Assembly: GCA_023101885.1 (NCBI GenBank)
Contig: JALPQD010000102.1
Location: 2,044,971-2,108,970, forward strand
Length of the DNA stretch: 64,000 nt
Reading direction: 5' to 3'
From: Typhlomys cinereus
Lineage: Eukaryota; Chordata; Mammalia; Rodentia; Platacanthomyidae
Position numbers and translations under genes: made by a program. Positions 9,975-22,184 of this stretch are shown in pieces (positions within the stretch are counted from its first letter, which is position 1; every line of letters starts with the position of its first letter). The notes under the pieces were generated by a model, which was not told the origin of the DNA, did not search any database, and saw only the letters and a program-made list of their open reading frames with translations.

Positions 9975-10900
9975 AGCTATCATTATGGTATCACAGGGAT
10001 TGTTTTCATTGTCCTAAGAATCCTCTAAGCTCTGCCTTCCATCTGCATCTCTACTTCCTGGGAACCACTGATTGTTGTACTGTTTCCATCATTTTACATG
10101 ATGCTATGTAGTTTAAATCATACATAATGTGGTCTCTTCAAATTGGCCTTATTTCTCTTAAAATATTCATGTAAGTTTTTTTCTGTATCTTTAAATGGCT
10201 TGATAGCTCATTTCTTTTGTACTGAATTATGTATTGTTCTTTGCATGTATTACACTTTATTCTCATACTGCAGGATATCTTGGTTACATCCAGAGTTTGG
10301 CAATTACGAATAAAGTTATGCTATAAATAATTATGTGTATGTTTTTTTGTGGGCATAAGTGTTAAACTTCTTTTGGAAAAAATTATCTAGGGGTATGATT
10401 GTTTTGTTAAAGTACATTTAGTTTTGTAAGAAAGCAATGAACTCTCCCACAGTGGCTACACCAATTGCATCTCAGCTGCAATGAGGGTTCCTGCTCCTCC
10501 ACATCTTCACCAACATTTGATGTTGTCTCTGTTCTGGACTTTGGCCATTTTATAAGAGGTGGTGCCTCACTGTTGCTCAATTTGCATATCCCATTCACCA
10601 TCTACATATGATTCTTCGGTGTCTGTTGAGCCATTTGTCATTTATTTTAAAAAACTGTGATTGTTGGTTATTTTACTGTTGAAGTATCAGTGTTCTTTGT
10701 ATATTTTAGATAACAATCTCTCATTAGGAGCACCTTTTGTAAATAGTTTCTCCTACTTTGTCTTATTATTCTCTTCACAGTGTCTTTTGCAGAGCAGAAA
10801 ATTTTAATTTTAATGAATACTAGCTTATCGATTCTTTCATCGATCAAACCTTTGGTAGTTTCATTCCATTTTATCAGGGAGATTAATTCGTTAAAGTTAA
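9975..10900 (-). mobile_element. Ancient LINE-1 ORF2 3' fragment
   Basis: The plus strand carries classic antisense LINE-1 words: 'ggttacatccagagtttggc', 'cttcaccaacatttgatg', 'ttggccattttataagaggt', 'caatttgcatatccc' and 'ctttgtatattttagataac', then 'tcttttgcagagcagaaaat'. These cover the C-terminal part of ORF2. It is highly diverged, with no usable frame, and its age fits an L1M-class copy. Confidence 0.8.
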
Positions 10901-11639
10901 CAGAATGCTTTAAATATCCTCAGTCTCCCACTTGAACATTTCTGTTGTTCAGCTATCTTGAGTTTACCATATTCTTTCTCCTATCATAATCATCTCTTCT
11001 GATTAGATAAATTAAAAGTAAGTAGCACTTGAATTATGTGGGTTCAGTTCTAATCTCTCTTGAGGATATTTGCTTTAATAAGTGGCAAAAACTACTGAAA
11101 TTGAGTTTCAGGGTAGAATTTCTGGCATTAGCAAGCAAGGTACAATTTTTTGTTGGAGCAATGGCCCTAAAAATAACATTATTTTTTATCTGTGATCAAC
11201 TCAGAGACATCAACTGGTTTGATGACCTGGATAACAGTGCACTGAGTTCAGGGAAGAAATGCTCTGATTTGGAGCACAAACCAAGGCTGGGCATTCATTC
11301 AGCAGGGGATGAGCTCTTACTTCATCAACTTTCTTGTCAATGAGGATAGTGGTTCCCTTTCTCACACAATCACAGGTTCTCCAAATTCTTGTACCTTTTA
11401 ATCCAATTCTTTTATTCTTGATCAGTCCAATTTGCTTGAAGTTCCAGTTTCTAAGAGCTTCATAACTGTTGGTGAGTGCCTCTGCAAAAGACCCCACACT
11501 AAACTTACAGTTGAGCAAGCTACGCCTTGGGCAGTGCTGGTGCCCAATGCTAATCTAAGTTTCCTGGTAGTAGCCTGCAGTGGTTTTTATTTTCTGATTT
11601 TCTTGTAATATCCTATTACTATTCTCTTGCTCTTTTGAT
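10901..11639. other. Unassigned sequence with a 102-codon minus ORF
   Basis: 11210-11518 is open on the minus strand. The translated segment has a plausible composition (for example FAEALTNSYEALRNW) but matches no family I know. It could be a degraded retrocopy or chance. No poly(A) tail or splice sites are visible. Confidence 0.3.
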
Positions 11640-12108
11640 TGCTCTGTGAGGTTCACCCCCACCTCACTCTACACAGGCTGCCCACTACTTTTCAACATGC
11701 TGCATTGGAATGGTACATTTATTATAATCAACAAACTCACTTTAATCCTTCATTTCATCCAGACTCCATAATTTATATTGGGGATCATTCCTGGTGTAGG
11801 ATATTCTGGGTTTTGATAAATGTAGAATGTTTCAATTAACATACTACATTGTTGTAGGAATCTCATAGAATCAATTCTCTTCCCTAAAAATCCCAGGTCC
11901 TCTGCTGATTAAGCATTCCTTCCTTCACCCCTTGGCAGTTACTGACCTTACTGTCTTCATGCCAGACAGTGTTACTGTAATATATTTGAAATTATATGGC
12001 GTATAGCTCTTTCAGTTGGCTTCTTGGATTTGGTAATATGCAGTAAGTTTCTTCTATGCTTTTACATGGCTTGATAGTCCATATATTTACCTAATTAAAA
12101 TTTTTTTG
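11640..12108 (-). mobile_element. Ancient LINE-1 fragment (3' end region)
   Basis: 'tacatttattataatcaaca' followed by 'cttggcagttactgac' and 'tacatggcttgatagtcc' are antisense L1M 3'UTR and ORF2 end words. It is separated from the next piece by the SINE inserted at 12110. Confidence 0.6.
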
Positions 12109-12109
12109 A

Positions 12110-12338
12110 GGGCTGGAGAGCTGGCTTAGGGGTTAAGACTCTGCCTCACAAGCAGAAGGTCCTGAGTTGGGATCCTAGGACCCACTTAAAAAACACCAGG
12201 GGGAAACAGCAGAAGCCTGCACTTTTGGTTCTAGTGGACAGAGTCTGGGAAATCCAAGAGTGAAGCAAAAAGGTGGTAGAAGCAATTCAGGATGATTCCT
12301 GAAGTCACCCCTGGCCCTCCACAGGAATACACAGATCC
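12110..12338 (+). mobile_element. tRNA-derived SINE, subfamily A, inserted in old LINE-1
   Basis: It begins 'gggctggagagctggcttag' with a tRNA-like A box, then 'gtcctgagttgggatcc' (B-box region), and has a body ending 'ccctggccctccacagg'. The (CA)n and A-rich tail seen in other copies are almost missing, so the 3' end is truncated or decayed. Confidence 0.85.
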
Positions 12339-12339
12339 C

Positions 12340-13642
12340 TCTGTTAACTATCTTTTATTTGTATATTGGCCTCCCCATGCCTCCTAGGCTATTGTAGCCA
12401 GTCTTCTACTCTGTAGCTTCTAAATATAATTGGATGCAGGCAGTATTTATGTCTTTGTGCCTGTCTTATTTCACTTAACATGAAGTCCTTGGAGTCTATC
12501 CATGCCAGTGCAAATAACAGCCTGTAATTCTATTTATGATGGAATAATATTATATTTGTGTAATAACTTTATCTATTTACCATGGATGGACACCAAGGTT
12601 GATTCCATAACTTGGCTATTGTAACATGTGATTACATGCGTCTCTTGGACAAACTGATTTCAGCTCCTTTGAATATATATCCATTATGGTAGTTCTAATT
12701 CTAGTTGTTTGAGGAATCACCACAATAGGTGTATCAATTTGTATTATTACCAAAAGTGGGTCACAGTTCCCCATCTCTGTATCCTTACCAGAACTAGCTG
12801 CTTTTTCCGTTTTTTTTTTTTCAAACTGGATGAAATGATTACAGACTTTTAACTAAGTGAGATGATTTCATTGTAGTTTCGATTTGCTTTTCTCTGAAGA
12901 TAGATGTTGGTTAACATTTTTTTCCCATAATCTTGTTGGCCATTTTCTATATCCTCTTTTGAGAAACACTCGCTCAGTTCATCCAACCATTCTGAAAGTG
13001 AGATTTTTATTGGTGGTGGCAGTAATGCTTTTGAGTTTCTTACATATTATGTACTATATTATACAATGTACATAATATAATAACAATATATTATAGTATT
13101 ATATATTTATATATAGAATGAGTTCCTTATATCAGCCTATCGTCAAGTGAATAAGTTTTCTTTCATTCTGCAGATTGTTACTTCATTCCCTCAGTTGATT
13201 TTTGGTTGAGTAAAAGCTTTTAAGTTCAATGCAATCCCAGTTGTCTGGTTTGATTTTTCTTGCCTGTGCCTTGAGATCATATCTAACATATCTTTGCTTA
13301 GACATGTCTTGAACTATTTCCTCTGTATTTTCTTCTAATATTTACCTAGTTTGTACTCTCCCATGTAAGTCCATAAGAATAATGAAAGTGGACATCTTTG
13401 CTTTGTTCTTGTTCTTAAAGGAAATGATTTCAGCTTTTTCCCCATTGAATGAGATGTTGGCTGGAAATTTGCCATAGAAATCTCATACTGTATAAAGCCT
13501 CATTCTATTGATAGCTGATTTTTAAGGTTATTTTTAATCATGAAGAGATGTTGTATTTTGTTGAATAGTTTTTATTTATTTTTATTGAATATTTTTAAAT
13601 CATCTATTGAAATGATTATGTGATCTTGTCCTTCACTCTATG

Positions 13643-13695
<53 letters not shown>

Positions 13696-14288
13696 CATCG
13701 ATTTGTAAATATTGAACCATCTTAGCTATCCTGAGGTAAATCTCACTTGATCATGGTACATAAATGTGCTGTTGGATTCAGTTTGCTAGTATTTTTTTTG
13801 TCTGTATATTTGTGATACGGATTATATTTTTTCTTTTTGAATAATGCTGATCTAGTAGAATAAATTTAGAAGTTTTCTCTCAGTTCTTTGACCTAATTTT
13901 AGAACGATGAGAAATAATGATACCAAATAAATGTTAGACTTTTTGTTTTTAATTACCGATTTAATCTCATTACCCGTTATTGATTTGTTCAACTTTCCTA
14001 CTTCTTGGTGGTTCAGTTTAGTCAGTTTGCATGTTCAACATCTTATTAATTTTTTTGTATTTTCTAGTTTCTTGGCATATAGTTGTTCCTAACAGTCTCT
14101 AATGATTCTTTGTGTCTGTGGTATCAGTTATAATGTACCATGTTTCATTTCTAATTTTATTTATTTGGGTTTTATCTTTCTTGGCTAGTGTATCTAAATT
14201 TTTAAAAATTTGTTCCCTTTCTCAAGAACAAAATCAAATAATTGACTTTTTTATTTTCTAATTTACATTTTCTCTGATCTTTCTCCTT
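12340..14288 (-). mobile_element. Ancient LINE-1 ORF2 (reverse transcriptase region)
   Basis: The antisense signature covers the C-terminus ('ggatggacaccaaggttgat', 'ttggctattgtaacatg') through the upstream domains ('cttttaagttcaatgcaatc', 'ccattgaatgagatgttggc', 'ttgatcatggtacata', 'tggcttttaatccc'-like words), ending with 'tcaagaacaaaatcaaataa' near 14225. Frames are destroyed by many stops. A microsatellite lies inside it at 13645-13692. Confidence 0.75.
13645..13692 (+). repeat. (GT)24 microsatellite
   Basis: Pure GT run inside the ancient LINE-1 copy. Confidence 0.98.
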
Positions 14289-14299
14289 TGTATTTTCTT

Positions 14300-14340
14300 T
14301 TTTTTAAAAATTTTTTATTGTTTATTCAATTGTGCATGCA

Positions 14341-14386
<46 letters not shown>

Positions 14387-14600
14387 ACCAAGGGCGAATT
14401 CGGGAACCACCATGGACCGTCTCCACCTCCTCCTTGTTTACTCTGCCCCGGGATTCACAGGCTCCGCCCTATCAGGCCTGTGAGGGAAACCCTGGCGGCC
14501 CCAGCTCCGGCCCGGCGTCTGTACGTGGGGTCTAGGATCAGAACTCAGGACTTCTGCCTGCAAGGTAGATGCTTAACCCCTGAGCCACTTCTCCAGCCCC
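14300..14600 (-). mobile_element. tRNA-derived SINE, young subfamily B, with TSD
   Basis: On the minus strand: ggggctggagaagtggctca (A box TGGCTCAGGGG), gagttctgatcc (B-box region), a CpG-containing body ending in the block complementary to gggcgaattcggg, then (CA)20 and an A-rich tail containing ATTGAATAAA-like sequence. An 11-base target-site duplication, tgtattttctt, lies at 14289-14299 and 14601-14611. It is inserted at the edge of the old LINE-1 copy. Confidence 0.93.
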
Positions 14601-14639
14601 TGTATTTTCTTGAATTATAACATTAAGTTGTTTATTTTA

Positions 14640-14707
14640 AATCCTGCTTTATGGATTGAGTTCAGGGCCTCATGCATATTAGGCAAGTGTTTTATCACTT
14701 AGCTATG
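14640..14707 (-). repeat. ID-type tRNA SINE fragment
   Basis: 'gagttcagggcctcatgcat', 'attaggcaagtgttttatca', 'cttagctatgtgttcatcc' is the complement of the rodent ID core (TAGCTCAGTGGTAGAGCGCTTGCCTAGC...). Only the tRNA-like head is present. Confidence 0.65.
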
Positions 14708-15060
14708 TGTTCATCCAATTTTATATAGAAGATTTTCTTCTGGCAATGTATCCTAGGGTCTGTTGGAGACTACATAGTCTTCAGTACTAGTTAAGCATTT
14801 AGAGAAGTGTGGATGTAGCATCTTCAGCTGTAATTAATGGTGATAATGTTTGATGGCATTTTAGGATCCTAGGCTTTAGAGGTTGTGGGATTGAACCATC
14901 AGGAGGCATTTAGCTGTCTTTTGTGTGGTGAATTTGATGGCAGCTCTGGCTCCAGTGTATTCAGTGGCACTTGTCAGTTTCTGAAGGTTGTGTGTGAGTG
15001 GTATCGTCCTTGAATGGGAGGGATGTGGTATATGTGCCTGATTGTGAGACAGGGCTTTTC

Positions 15061-16020
15061 TTTTTTTTTCTAATTTATTTATTTATTTTTTTTAGTTTTT
15101 CAGGCATATTGAGAAATACTCCCTGCTTCCTTTCATCCCCCCTCCCTCCCATCCCCTTCCCTTCCTCTGCTCAATCCATTCCACTCCCTCCCACCCTCCT
15201 GCCTTGCTGCTTCAATGGACCTCAGGGTTCCCTCTGGCTTGTCTGCTCTTGTGGGGGCTCAGACCTCTGCATACCAAGTTGCCCTTCTTTGTGCCACCCC
15301 ACTGATAGGGGCATTTCCCTTCACTCATCCAGCTCTAGTCCCTAAGGTTTCCCCTGTGTTCTTATTTCTCTTCAGTTTCTCATAGTCCACAAGGGGTTTG
15401 TTGATAGTTCAGTCATTATGCAGGTTTGGTAAGGACAAGTTTCACTGCTGTGCTTTCGAGACAGGTGTTTCTTGAGGGCTTGAAAGGAAGCCACTGGAGT
15501 GCAAGGGCTGCATGAGTGATTTCTCTGTAGGCTTACTTCCTCAGTGCAGGCTGCACACCTGTTTCCTAGGGTGAAGAGTGGATGGGAAGGCTGCCGATCT
15601 ACTTGTAATAAAGCAGGTTGCCCATTGGTTCCTAAGATCAAAACTGCTGAGGACCTGGCTGCTCAGGTGCATATCAGAGCCAGAATATGAAGCCTGGCAG
15701 GTTCTCAGGTCCGAATAAGTGGAGTGACTGGGACAACCATTCCCTTGCCTACAAGACCCTATATTATGCAGCAGTATCCTGGATAGACGAGGAAGCAGCA
15801 TGGGCTGGGTTCTTTCTCCAGAGTATCACAGTAGTGAGTCAAGTTCCTATAGATTCACTTGCAAGTGATACTGATGCTTGGTTCCCTCTGAATAAGGCCA
15901 TCCCCACTCTGCAACATCCCCACTGCCCCCTGCCTCTTCAGCCACCTAGTGACGGGGCTGTTACCCTTTCTTTGTTCTGGGCCTTTTTGTGTGAAAACAT
16001 GATCAACATTTCTAGCTGAT
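15061..16020 (-). mobile_element. LINE-1 3'UTR (second L1 family)
   Basis: A T-rich start (A-tail complement, 15061-15100) is followed by a C-rich tract at 15138-15200, which is the G-rich polypurine tract typical of LINE-1 3'UTRs when read minus. About 800 bases without open frames follow. The sequence differs from the 3'UTR at 18482 and from that at 59752, so a separate LINE-1 lineage is likely. Confidence 0.5.
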
Positions 16021-16237
16021 GTTATTCCTATTCATTCCTTTTTCTTTTGGATAATATTCTATTATATGCAGTACTGCACATTTTATTTATCAGTTCACTT
16101 ACTGAAGAACATCTTGATTGCCTACATGTTTTGGCAGTTATAGATAGAGCTTGTAGAAATATGCATGGGACATAAATTCTCATTTGGGTATAATTACTGT
16201 CTCAATATTTATTATTTCCCACAAATGATTCAAAGCC
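16021..16237 (-). mobile_element. Ancient LINE-1 ORF2 C-terminal fragment
   Basis: 'gataatattctattatatgc', 'cacttactgaagaacatctt', 'gttttggcagttatagatag' are antisense words of the ORF2 C-terminal end, where the consensus includes 'ggacatttgggttgattcca'-like text. Confidence 0.6.
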
Positions 16238-16251
16238 TTTTCTCTATTTTT

Positions 16252-16544
16252 CTTAAACATTTGCATTTTTTTTATTATTTATTCAATTGTGCGTGTGTGT
16301 ATGCAAGTGTGTGTGTATGTGTGTGTGTATGTGTGTAGAACCACGGGCGAATTCGGGAACCACCATGGACGCCTCCACCTCCTTGTTTACTCCGCCCAGA
16401 ATTCACAGGCTCCGCCCTACCAGGACTGGAAACACAGGCCACCCCAGTTTCCGCCAGGCGTCTATACATAGGGTCTAGGACCCAAACTCAGGACCTTCCT
16501 TCTGCAAGGCAGAGGTTTAACCCCTGAGCTACCTCTCCAGCTCA
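16252..16544 (-). mobile_element. tRNA-derived SINE, subfamily B, with TSD
   Basis: It has the same layout as the copy at 14300, with an irregular GT/AT tract instead of a pure (CA)n. A perfect 14-base duplication, ttttctctattttt, lies at 16238-16251 and 16545-16558. The block cgggcgaattcggg at 16345-16358 is intact. Confidence 0.92.
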
Positions 16545-16558
16545 TTTTCTCTATTTTT

Positions 16559-18464
16559 GTCAAATATATGTTTCAACCATATATTTTCTTCCATGTACCC
16601 CCTTACCTTGAACCATATATTTCTGGTTTTTAACATCTAGAACCCCAGGAAGGCTTATTATGTTCCATTTGGGGAGCACATAGGGAAAGAGCAAAACTGT
16701 ATGTAACATTCTTAATTTTTAATAATTGTATACACTTTTGGAAAATAATGTGTTTTGGATATTTCATGTTATAGAATTAACAAATACAGCAGCTGTATGT
16801 AGACAACCAAGAAGTGGAAACCAGAGGATGAGTTTTTAACACCTGAGAGTTAAATTTCTGTTCTGTCATACAGTGTATTCTAGCACCAGGAGGAGGGACT
16901 TTTTATATCATTGTGAGGGGCTGAGGACTTAATGTAGCTTAAGGGAAATTAAAAATCACTGTTTCAGAATAGTGACACTTCTCCTTGAAGAATTTGACAG
17001 GAGAAGGAAAGGAAATCAGATTCCCAGACGAGCCTAGTCTATATTATCTTTAGTCCATGTTGTCAAGGACACACAGTGACATTCTTGAAGATACCATTGG
17101 AATAAGAAGTGACAAAACAAGTCAGATTAATTTAAGAGCCACCAATATCACCTGTGTAGGCTTGGGACAAGCAGATCCTAGGATAACTATTATTTCTACG
17201 ACTATTTTTTCCAGAAAGGAAGAGCATTTTGATATTTTGTTCACTTAAGACAGTCTGTTTTATCTTATTTTTTTCTAGAAAGAGGTAAATTTTTAGAGAA
17301 GTATGGTTTAAAAGATTGAGGCTCTATGTCAGACACACTGACAGAGACTCTATGGACATCTCTCCATTCTAAAATTTAGCCATAAGAAGATCTGGGAGGG
17401 CAAAATGGGCATTCCAGAAGGGCAGAGCTGGAATGAGCTGCAGGGCACTGGCTGTCCTGTGCCTTGTTCTCGAACTTGTATTCTGTAAATAATGTTTGCA
17501 AAGCAAGAACTCGAAGTAGGGCTTCAGAAGAATATTATGGATTTAAATTTTTTAATGGAAAACAATCTTATCTGTTTATGGAGTGTAATACACATTTGAC
17601 TTTCAGCCTGTATGCTTTGGTTTAATAGTACTGGAGTGCTTCACCTTTTGTCCAACCAGTGTTCTTTTCCCCTGACTTGGTAGTGAGGAAACGCTTGTCT
17701 TTCCTCAGTTCCTTATGGCTTTAGTCAAGGATCTCTTTGGAAATTACCATCTCCTCATCCTTTGTTTTTAAGCACTTTAACCCCTTCCATTACTTCACAA
17801 CACGTTAGAATCACTTAAGTTACACTGTGGCATGGCAGATGCAGAAGAGTCACTTTCAGGGTTGGTGTAGGCTGAGGGCTTTCGGAGTGCTTCTCATTAA
17901 AGAGTGGATATATTCTTCTAGGTCCTATGGGAAGTGAGGTACAAGCTGGATTGCTCAAAGCATTCACTTTGTACTTCTAAAAAATGAAATATAATAATGC
18001 CTCAGATTGCATCTCTGTTAAACATTAAACATGGTCACTGCCCAATTCCTCCATGTTTCTTTGGTTCAGCAAGCTTCTTCCAGTTGATTCTCTAATGTGT
18101 TTCTAGCCACTGAAGTTTTAGCTAGTGTTTTAGAACGCTAATCACTTCCAGAGAACCCAGGAACATAAACCTATCATGTGGGGGCGGGGTGGGGGTGCGT
18201 GGGTGGACTAACTAAGTGAGGCTTTGTTGGGAAGTATCACAGAATCTATAAAGTTAGCTAACCAAAAGCAATCTCCTATGCTAACTAGAGAGAATGCTAA
18301 TTGGAAGTTTCCATCCAGATACCTCAGGTCAGACTCCCATGAAGTCAGTGTTTGATTTTATGTTTATGGTTTTTTCTAAGTGACTTTGTGTCTTAAGTTA
18401 ACTAAGACAAAGAAGGAACTTTAATCCATGTAAGCTAAAATATTCAAAATGCTCAAGATAGTCT
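16559..18464. other. Non-repetitive sequence, no gene seen
   Basis: No exon or named repeat is supported in this 1.9-kb stretch. A G-rich patch lies at 18179-18205. Confidence 0.45.
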
Positions 18465-18481
18465 TGCAGGGAAGTTTTTAT

Positions 18482-20055
18482 TTTATTTTATTTTTTAACA
18501 TTTTTTATTATTATTTCCGCTCATACAAACTTAATAGGTACACCGGTTCCCTCCCTCCCTCCTCCTCCCCCTGAACCCCCTGTTCCCCCTCCCCTCACCC
18601 CTCCCTCCCCATCCCCCAGTGCCTCCCACCCCAATTCCCAGAGAGTCCTTTAGTGTGCATCCCTGACTCTCCTCTGGGCCCTCCTCTCCGATGACGTACA
18701 AGGACCCAGTGGCATTTCCCTGAACCCTTTCCCGTGTTCCCCTTAAGCATAGGAACACTACTGTGGCGGCCAATCCCTTGCCTCCAAGGATCTTGGTGCC
18801 TTTAGCAGATGCTAGACTTTGTGAGGTCAATAGTGTGTTGGACATTGCGCAGGGCATGCAAAGTCCAATTATGATTGCTTCAGCCCTAACTTGTGTGGAG
18901 TATCTTGCAAATCATTGCTCCTCCCATCCTTTTGCTCTTACACTCTTACTGCCCCCTCTTCCGCAAATTTCACTGAGCTTCAGGATGGGGAGAGATTAGT
19001 CTGGCCTAGTTCTAGGTGGTTGATATAGAGTCTCTGAAGTTCTGGATAGTGGTTTGTTGATTTTCTTTTGTAGTTTTGCTGCTCTTACAATGCCCTTCAC
19101 TCCATCCTGCTGGGCACTGTATGTCACTCCCTGGCCAGAGACAAAAAGCTGTTAAACTGGAGTCCTATTTTAAGAGCACATTCAAGGGTAGATGTAATAA
19201 AAGTAGGAAACCTCAGTAAGGGAGGGGTCAATCACCCATTTGCAAAATGGTTACTTTTTATCTGCCAGACTATATGCCCTCCCCTTCTGGTGAGATCATA
19301 CGCCCTTAGTTGTAAATGATCAGGAACGAACGTCTGTGAACTTAACCAGGTGTCACATTATTTACTTGCAGTCCTTGATGGAGGCCTATTTTCTCTACTG
19401 TAACATGGTCACTTCTCTCCTTGTTTCTGGTGTGGCCCTCCAAGCCCATCCCTCCTGTTCATAATCCTTGCAATTACTGTAGGTAATATATAGATTTACC
19501 TATGAGTGTCTCAAGGTGGGCTGGGTGGGTTTGGTACTAGGAGCCACCTATTAGGGAGTACATACGGCGCTTAATTTTCTGGGTCTGGGATACTTCACTT
19601 AATATAATTGTTTCTAATGACATCCATTTCCCGGCAAATTCCAGTAATTCATCATTTTTGATGGCTGAGTAGTACTCCATTGTATAGATGTACCACCGTT
19701 TCCTTATCCACTCGTCAACTGTTGGACATTTGGGCTGATTCCATGACTTTGCTATTGTAAACAGTGCTGCTATGAACATGGTCGTGCTTGTGCTATCGAG
19801 GTGAACCTCTGCTGTATGGGGGGTTATTCCCAAAAGTGGAATAGCAGGGTCATATGGCATTTCAATCTTTAATTTCTTTAAGAATCTCCAGACGGCTCGC
19901 CAGAGTGGCTGTATGAGCCTGCATTTCCACCAGCAATGTAGGAGAGTTCCCCTCTCTCCACATCCTCTCCAGCATGTGTCGTTGTTTGTATTGTGGATTT
20001 TTGCCATCCTGACCGGGGTGAGATGATATCTCAGGGAAGTTTTGATTTGCATTTC
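18482..20055 (-). mobile_element. 5'-truncated LINE-1 insertion with TSD
   Basis: Reading minus: the C-terminal part of ORF2 (20055-19537), about 1 kb of 3'UTR with a G-rich tract (complement at 18541-18640), and an A-rich tail (18482-18512). The flanks are tgcagggaagtttttat (18465-18481) and tgcagggaaggtttttat (20056-20073), which differ by one base and represent the target-site duplication. The length of about 1.57 kb and the ends define a classic 5'-truncated insertion. Confidence 0.92.
19537..20055 (-). pseudogene. LINE-1 ORF2 C-terminus (Cys-rich domain), 5'-truncated
   Basis: The frame is open and reads [14 protein letters not shown], then [18 protein letters not shown], which is the C-terminal cysteine motif (CX3CX7HX4C pattern) of LINE-1 ORF2p needed for RNA binding and retrotransposition. 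[23 protein letters not shown] and [20 protein letters not shown] follow, with the stop near 19537. The N-terminal bases of the open frame beyond 20055 are flanking DNA. The open frame means the insertion is fairly recent, but the truncation removes endonuclease and reverse transcriptase, so it is dead. Confidence 0.92.
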
Positions 20056-20072
20056 TGCAGGGAAGGTTTTTA

Positions 20073-20471
20073 TGTCCAGGTTCTTGTGTTTGGGAGTTGA
20101 AGATTGAAACCTGAACATGTTTAGAGGATTAAGGCAGAGTTTATTAGAGGAGACAAAGAACAGAACTCACACACATGGATTCCACAAGGGGTAAGAGAGC
20201 TGAGAAGAAATCATGTACTCCAGATATGGAATCCATGAGGGCAAGAGAAATGAAAGGAATTCATAGACTGCCACGTGGAAGCCATGTGGGGCAAGAACTC
20301 TCAGATAGAGAATCTGTGAGGGATAAGGGAGCCAAAGCTAGCTGGCAGGTCTGGGTGTTCACATGGTTTGGTAGGCCCAGGAAAAGTGGCTTTTCCTTAC
20401 CGGTCAGCTCCAGTTTCTGCAAACCTGATTGGAGCTTTTGGTTCTCTACATCTCATTGGTCTGTTCGTGTG

Positions 20472-20475
<4 letters not shown>
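20073..20475 (-). repeat. Possible LTR fragment
   Basis: Minus-strand reading gives 'ctctaataaactctgcctta' at about 20125-20145, a poly(A)-signal context like those at 27250, 30690 and 40150. No paired LTR or TG...CA ends were established. Confidence 0.3.

Positions 20476-20478
<3 letters not shown>

Positions 20479-20512
<34 letters not shown>
20479..20512 (+). repeat. (GT)17 microsatellite
   Basis: Pure GT run preceded by degenerate GAGTGT units. Confidence 0.97.
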
Positions 20513-20514
<2 letters not shown>

Positions 20515-20884
20515 CAGCTCAGTCAACCTTGTTACAGTCCAGCTGTTTGTTTTGAGGAATTTAGCCATCTGCAATGGAGATCTCTTCTTCGTATCCTTTC
20601 ATAATAAAACCAGTTCTTCTAGATTAACAGGATTTGTTCCTTCAGGATAATCCCAGCAGTAAGGGATGATCTTCAAAGACCTTCAAAGATCTTCCCAGCG
20701 TGCCCTCTTCTAAAACTGCCTAAACAAGATTTCAGAAAGTAAGAATGAAAGTGTATCTCTTTCCCTTTATTTCTTACATTGAAATGTATTCTCTATGCTA
20801 AGGTTAAAATTTCTCTGCAAAGACAGGCACTCCTATTCACTGCATCCAAGACCTTTCCTGTTGTACACATCATAATTAGTTTTA
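20513..20884. other. Non-repetitive sequence
   Basis: Contains a local repetition around 'cttcaaagaccttcaaagatcttc' near 20670; otherwise nothing recognised. Confidence 0.4.
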
Positions 20885-21030
20885 AAATAAGTTTTATTGT
20901 CTTCACTCTTTCGCATTTAATGATTGAGAAAACCAAGAAAGATGTTCAGTAACCAGACCTAAGTTACAGCTAACAGAATCAACAGCCTGACTCCAGAACC
21001 TGCCCATATCCTCGATGCTGTAGCATCTAC
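20885..21030 (-). repeat. MIR SINE fragment
   Basis: 'gcatttaatgattgagaaaa', 'cagacctaagttacagctaa', 'cagcctgactccagaacctg' follow the MIR complement (GATGAGGAAACTGAGG, AGGTCACACAGCTA, GACTCCAGAGCC). Confidence 0.65.
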
Positions 21031-21227
21031 TTCTGCTGCATTGATTCAGCTAGTACCTGCTGGGTCACAAATACTCTTACACCTTAAAACAGCCATTCAT
21101 AGATTAGCTTGAAGGAATTGAATAGTTTATGGGAATGCATGACCTGCTGGTTTTCTTATATTAGATATGCTTTTTGTTTATTCTAGTGTCATAAAGAAGT
21201 ATGAAGGGTAGGAGGAGAAGCAGGCAG

Positions 21228-21295
21228 AAAAAGGACATTGAGAAGGAGGAAGAGAAAGAGGAGGAGGAAGAGGAAGAGGCGGAGGGAGGGGGGAA
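21228..21295 (+). repeat. Purine-rich (GGA/GAA) low-complexity tract
   Basis: Nearly pure AG sequence, a small version of the block at 36785. Confidence 0.9.
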
Positions 21296-22184
21296 TAGAT
21301 CCTAGGGAGAGGGAAACAATGAAAATCAGAAAGTTCCTAGACACCCAGAGACAGAGGCCTAAAGACAGGAAGTGTAAAGCAGTGAACATGTGATTGACAG
21401 CAGCAACACCAATGAGGATGAGGCCGTTTCTCCATGAACTCAGCCCAGAATGGGAAGCAAGAGCCAGCTGCTCACATAACCCAGCACCAGAGCTGCATTG
21501 AAATGAGTATGTCTGAGGTCAGTGGGGCCCATTTTGCTGACCTCTTTGCTCTCCTGCTTTCTTGCTTGTACCTAAACATCCGTATCTTGGCAAAGAATTT
21601 AAAAGTTAGTTTTAATAATGCTATTTTAATAGAGTGTTTATCCCAACTCTAAGAGAGCCCAGTAGGCCCTTCTTCCCAGGCTCTGTTCCTCTTTCTTTTC
21701 ACTTCCTCCCTGTCTACCCATCTTTTCCTGCTATCCTGCCTCCCCCAGACATCATTATCCTTTAATGCAGGTGCTTTCATCAACGAGCCACATTTTGCCT
21801 CTTCTGATGCTTCATGAATTTGTAAAGAGCCCTGTTGTTTGTGATCCCTCAACTGACTCTCCAGGTGTTTCATTATCTGTCAGTTCTTCCATGCCTGCAG
21901 GGCTGGAAGCAGAGGGTAAGGAGCTGAGAGAGCTTCTGGAGCAGGGGGCAGTGTCTGAGATGGAACGCATGCCGAGAAAGAGGTACAGTTGTTGCAACAG
22001 TATTCAACTTTATTGATAGGTTCCCTATAGAACTGACCTTCAATTTCAAACTTGCTGCTGCTTCTATGGTCTGATTGAACTGTCATTATTGATTTTCCAG
22101 TACTGCTCAACTTGCTAGAAATAATAACTATCTTTTGAAAGATTTAACAAACTTTGAGGGGAAAAGAGTTTCAGACAAAGTATT
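21296..22184. other. Non-repetitive sequence
   Basis: Four overlapping short ORFs on both strands between 21649 and 22110 reflect balanced base composition. No conserved domain was recognised. Confidence 0.4.

Noticed and set aside
11210..11518. 102-codon minus ORF
   Set aside because: Reasonable composition, but no recognised family, no splice sites and no poly(A) tail. It lies beside ancient LINE-1 and may be chance.
12110..12185. tRNA gene-like sequence (A and B boxes)
   Set aside because: It is the head of a SINE. It does not fold into a complete cloverleaf and occurs at many places with the same downstream body.
14288..14620. Plus ORFs with VCVCVC runs here and at 16287, 42484, 46518, 59329 and 62501
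   Set aside because: They run through (GT)n and the antisense body of SINEs. The shared C-terminal phrases such as GSRIRTQD are the SINE itself, not a protein family.
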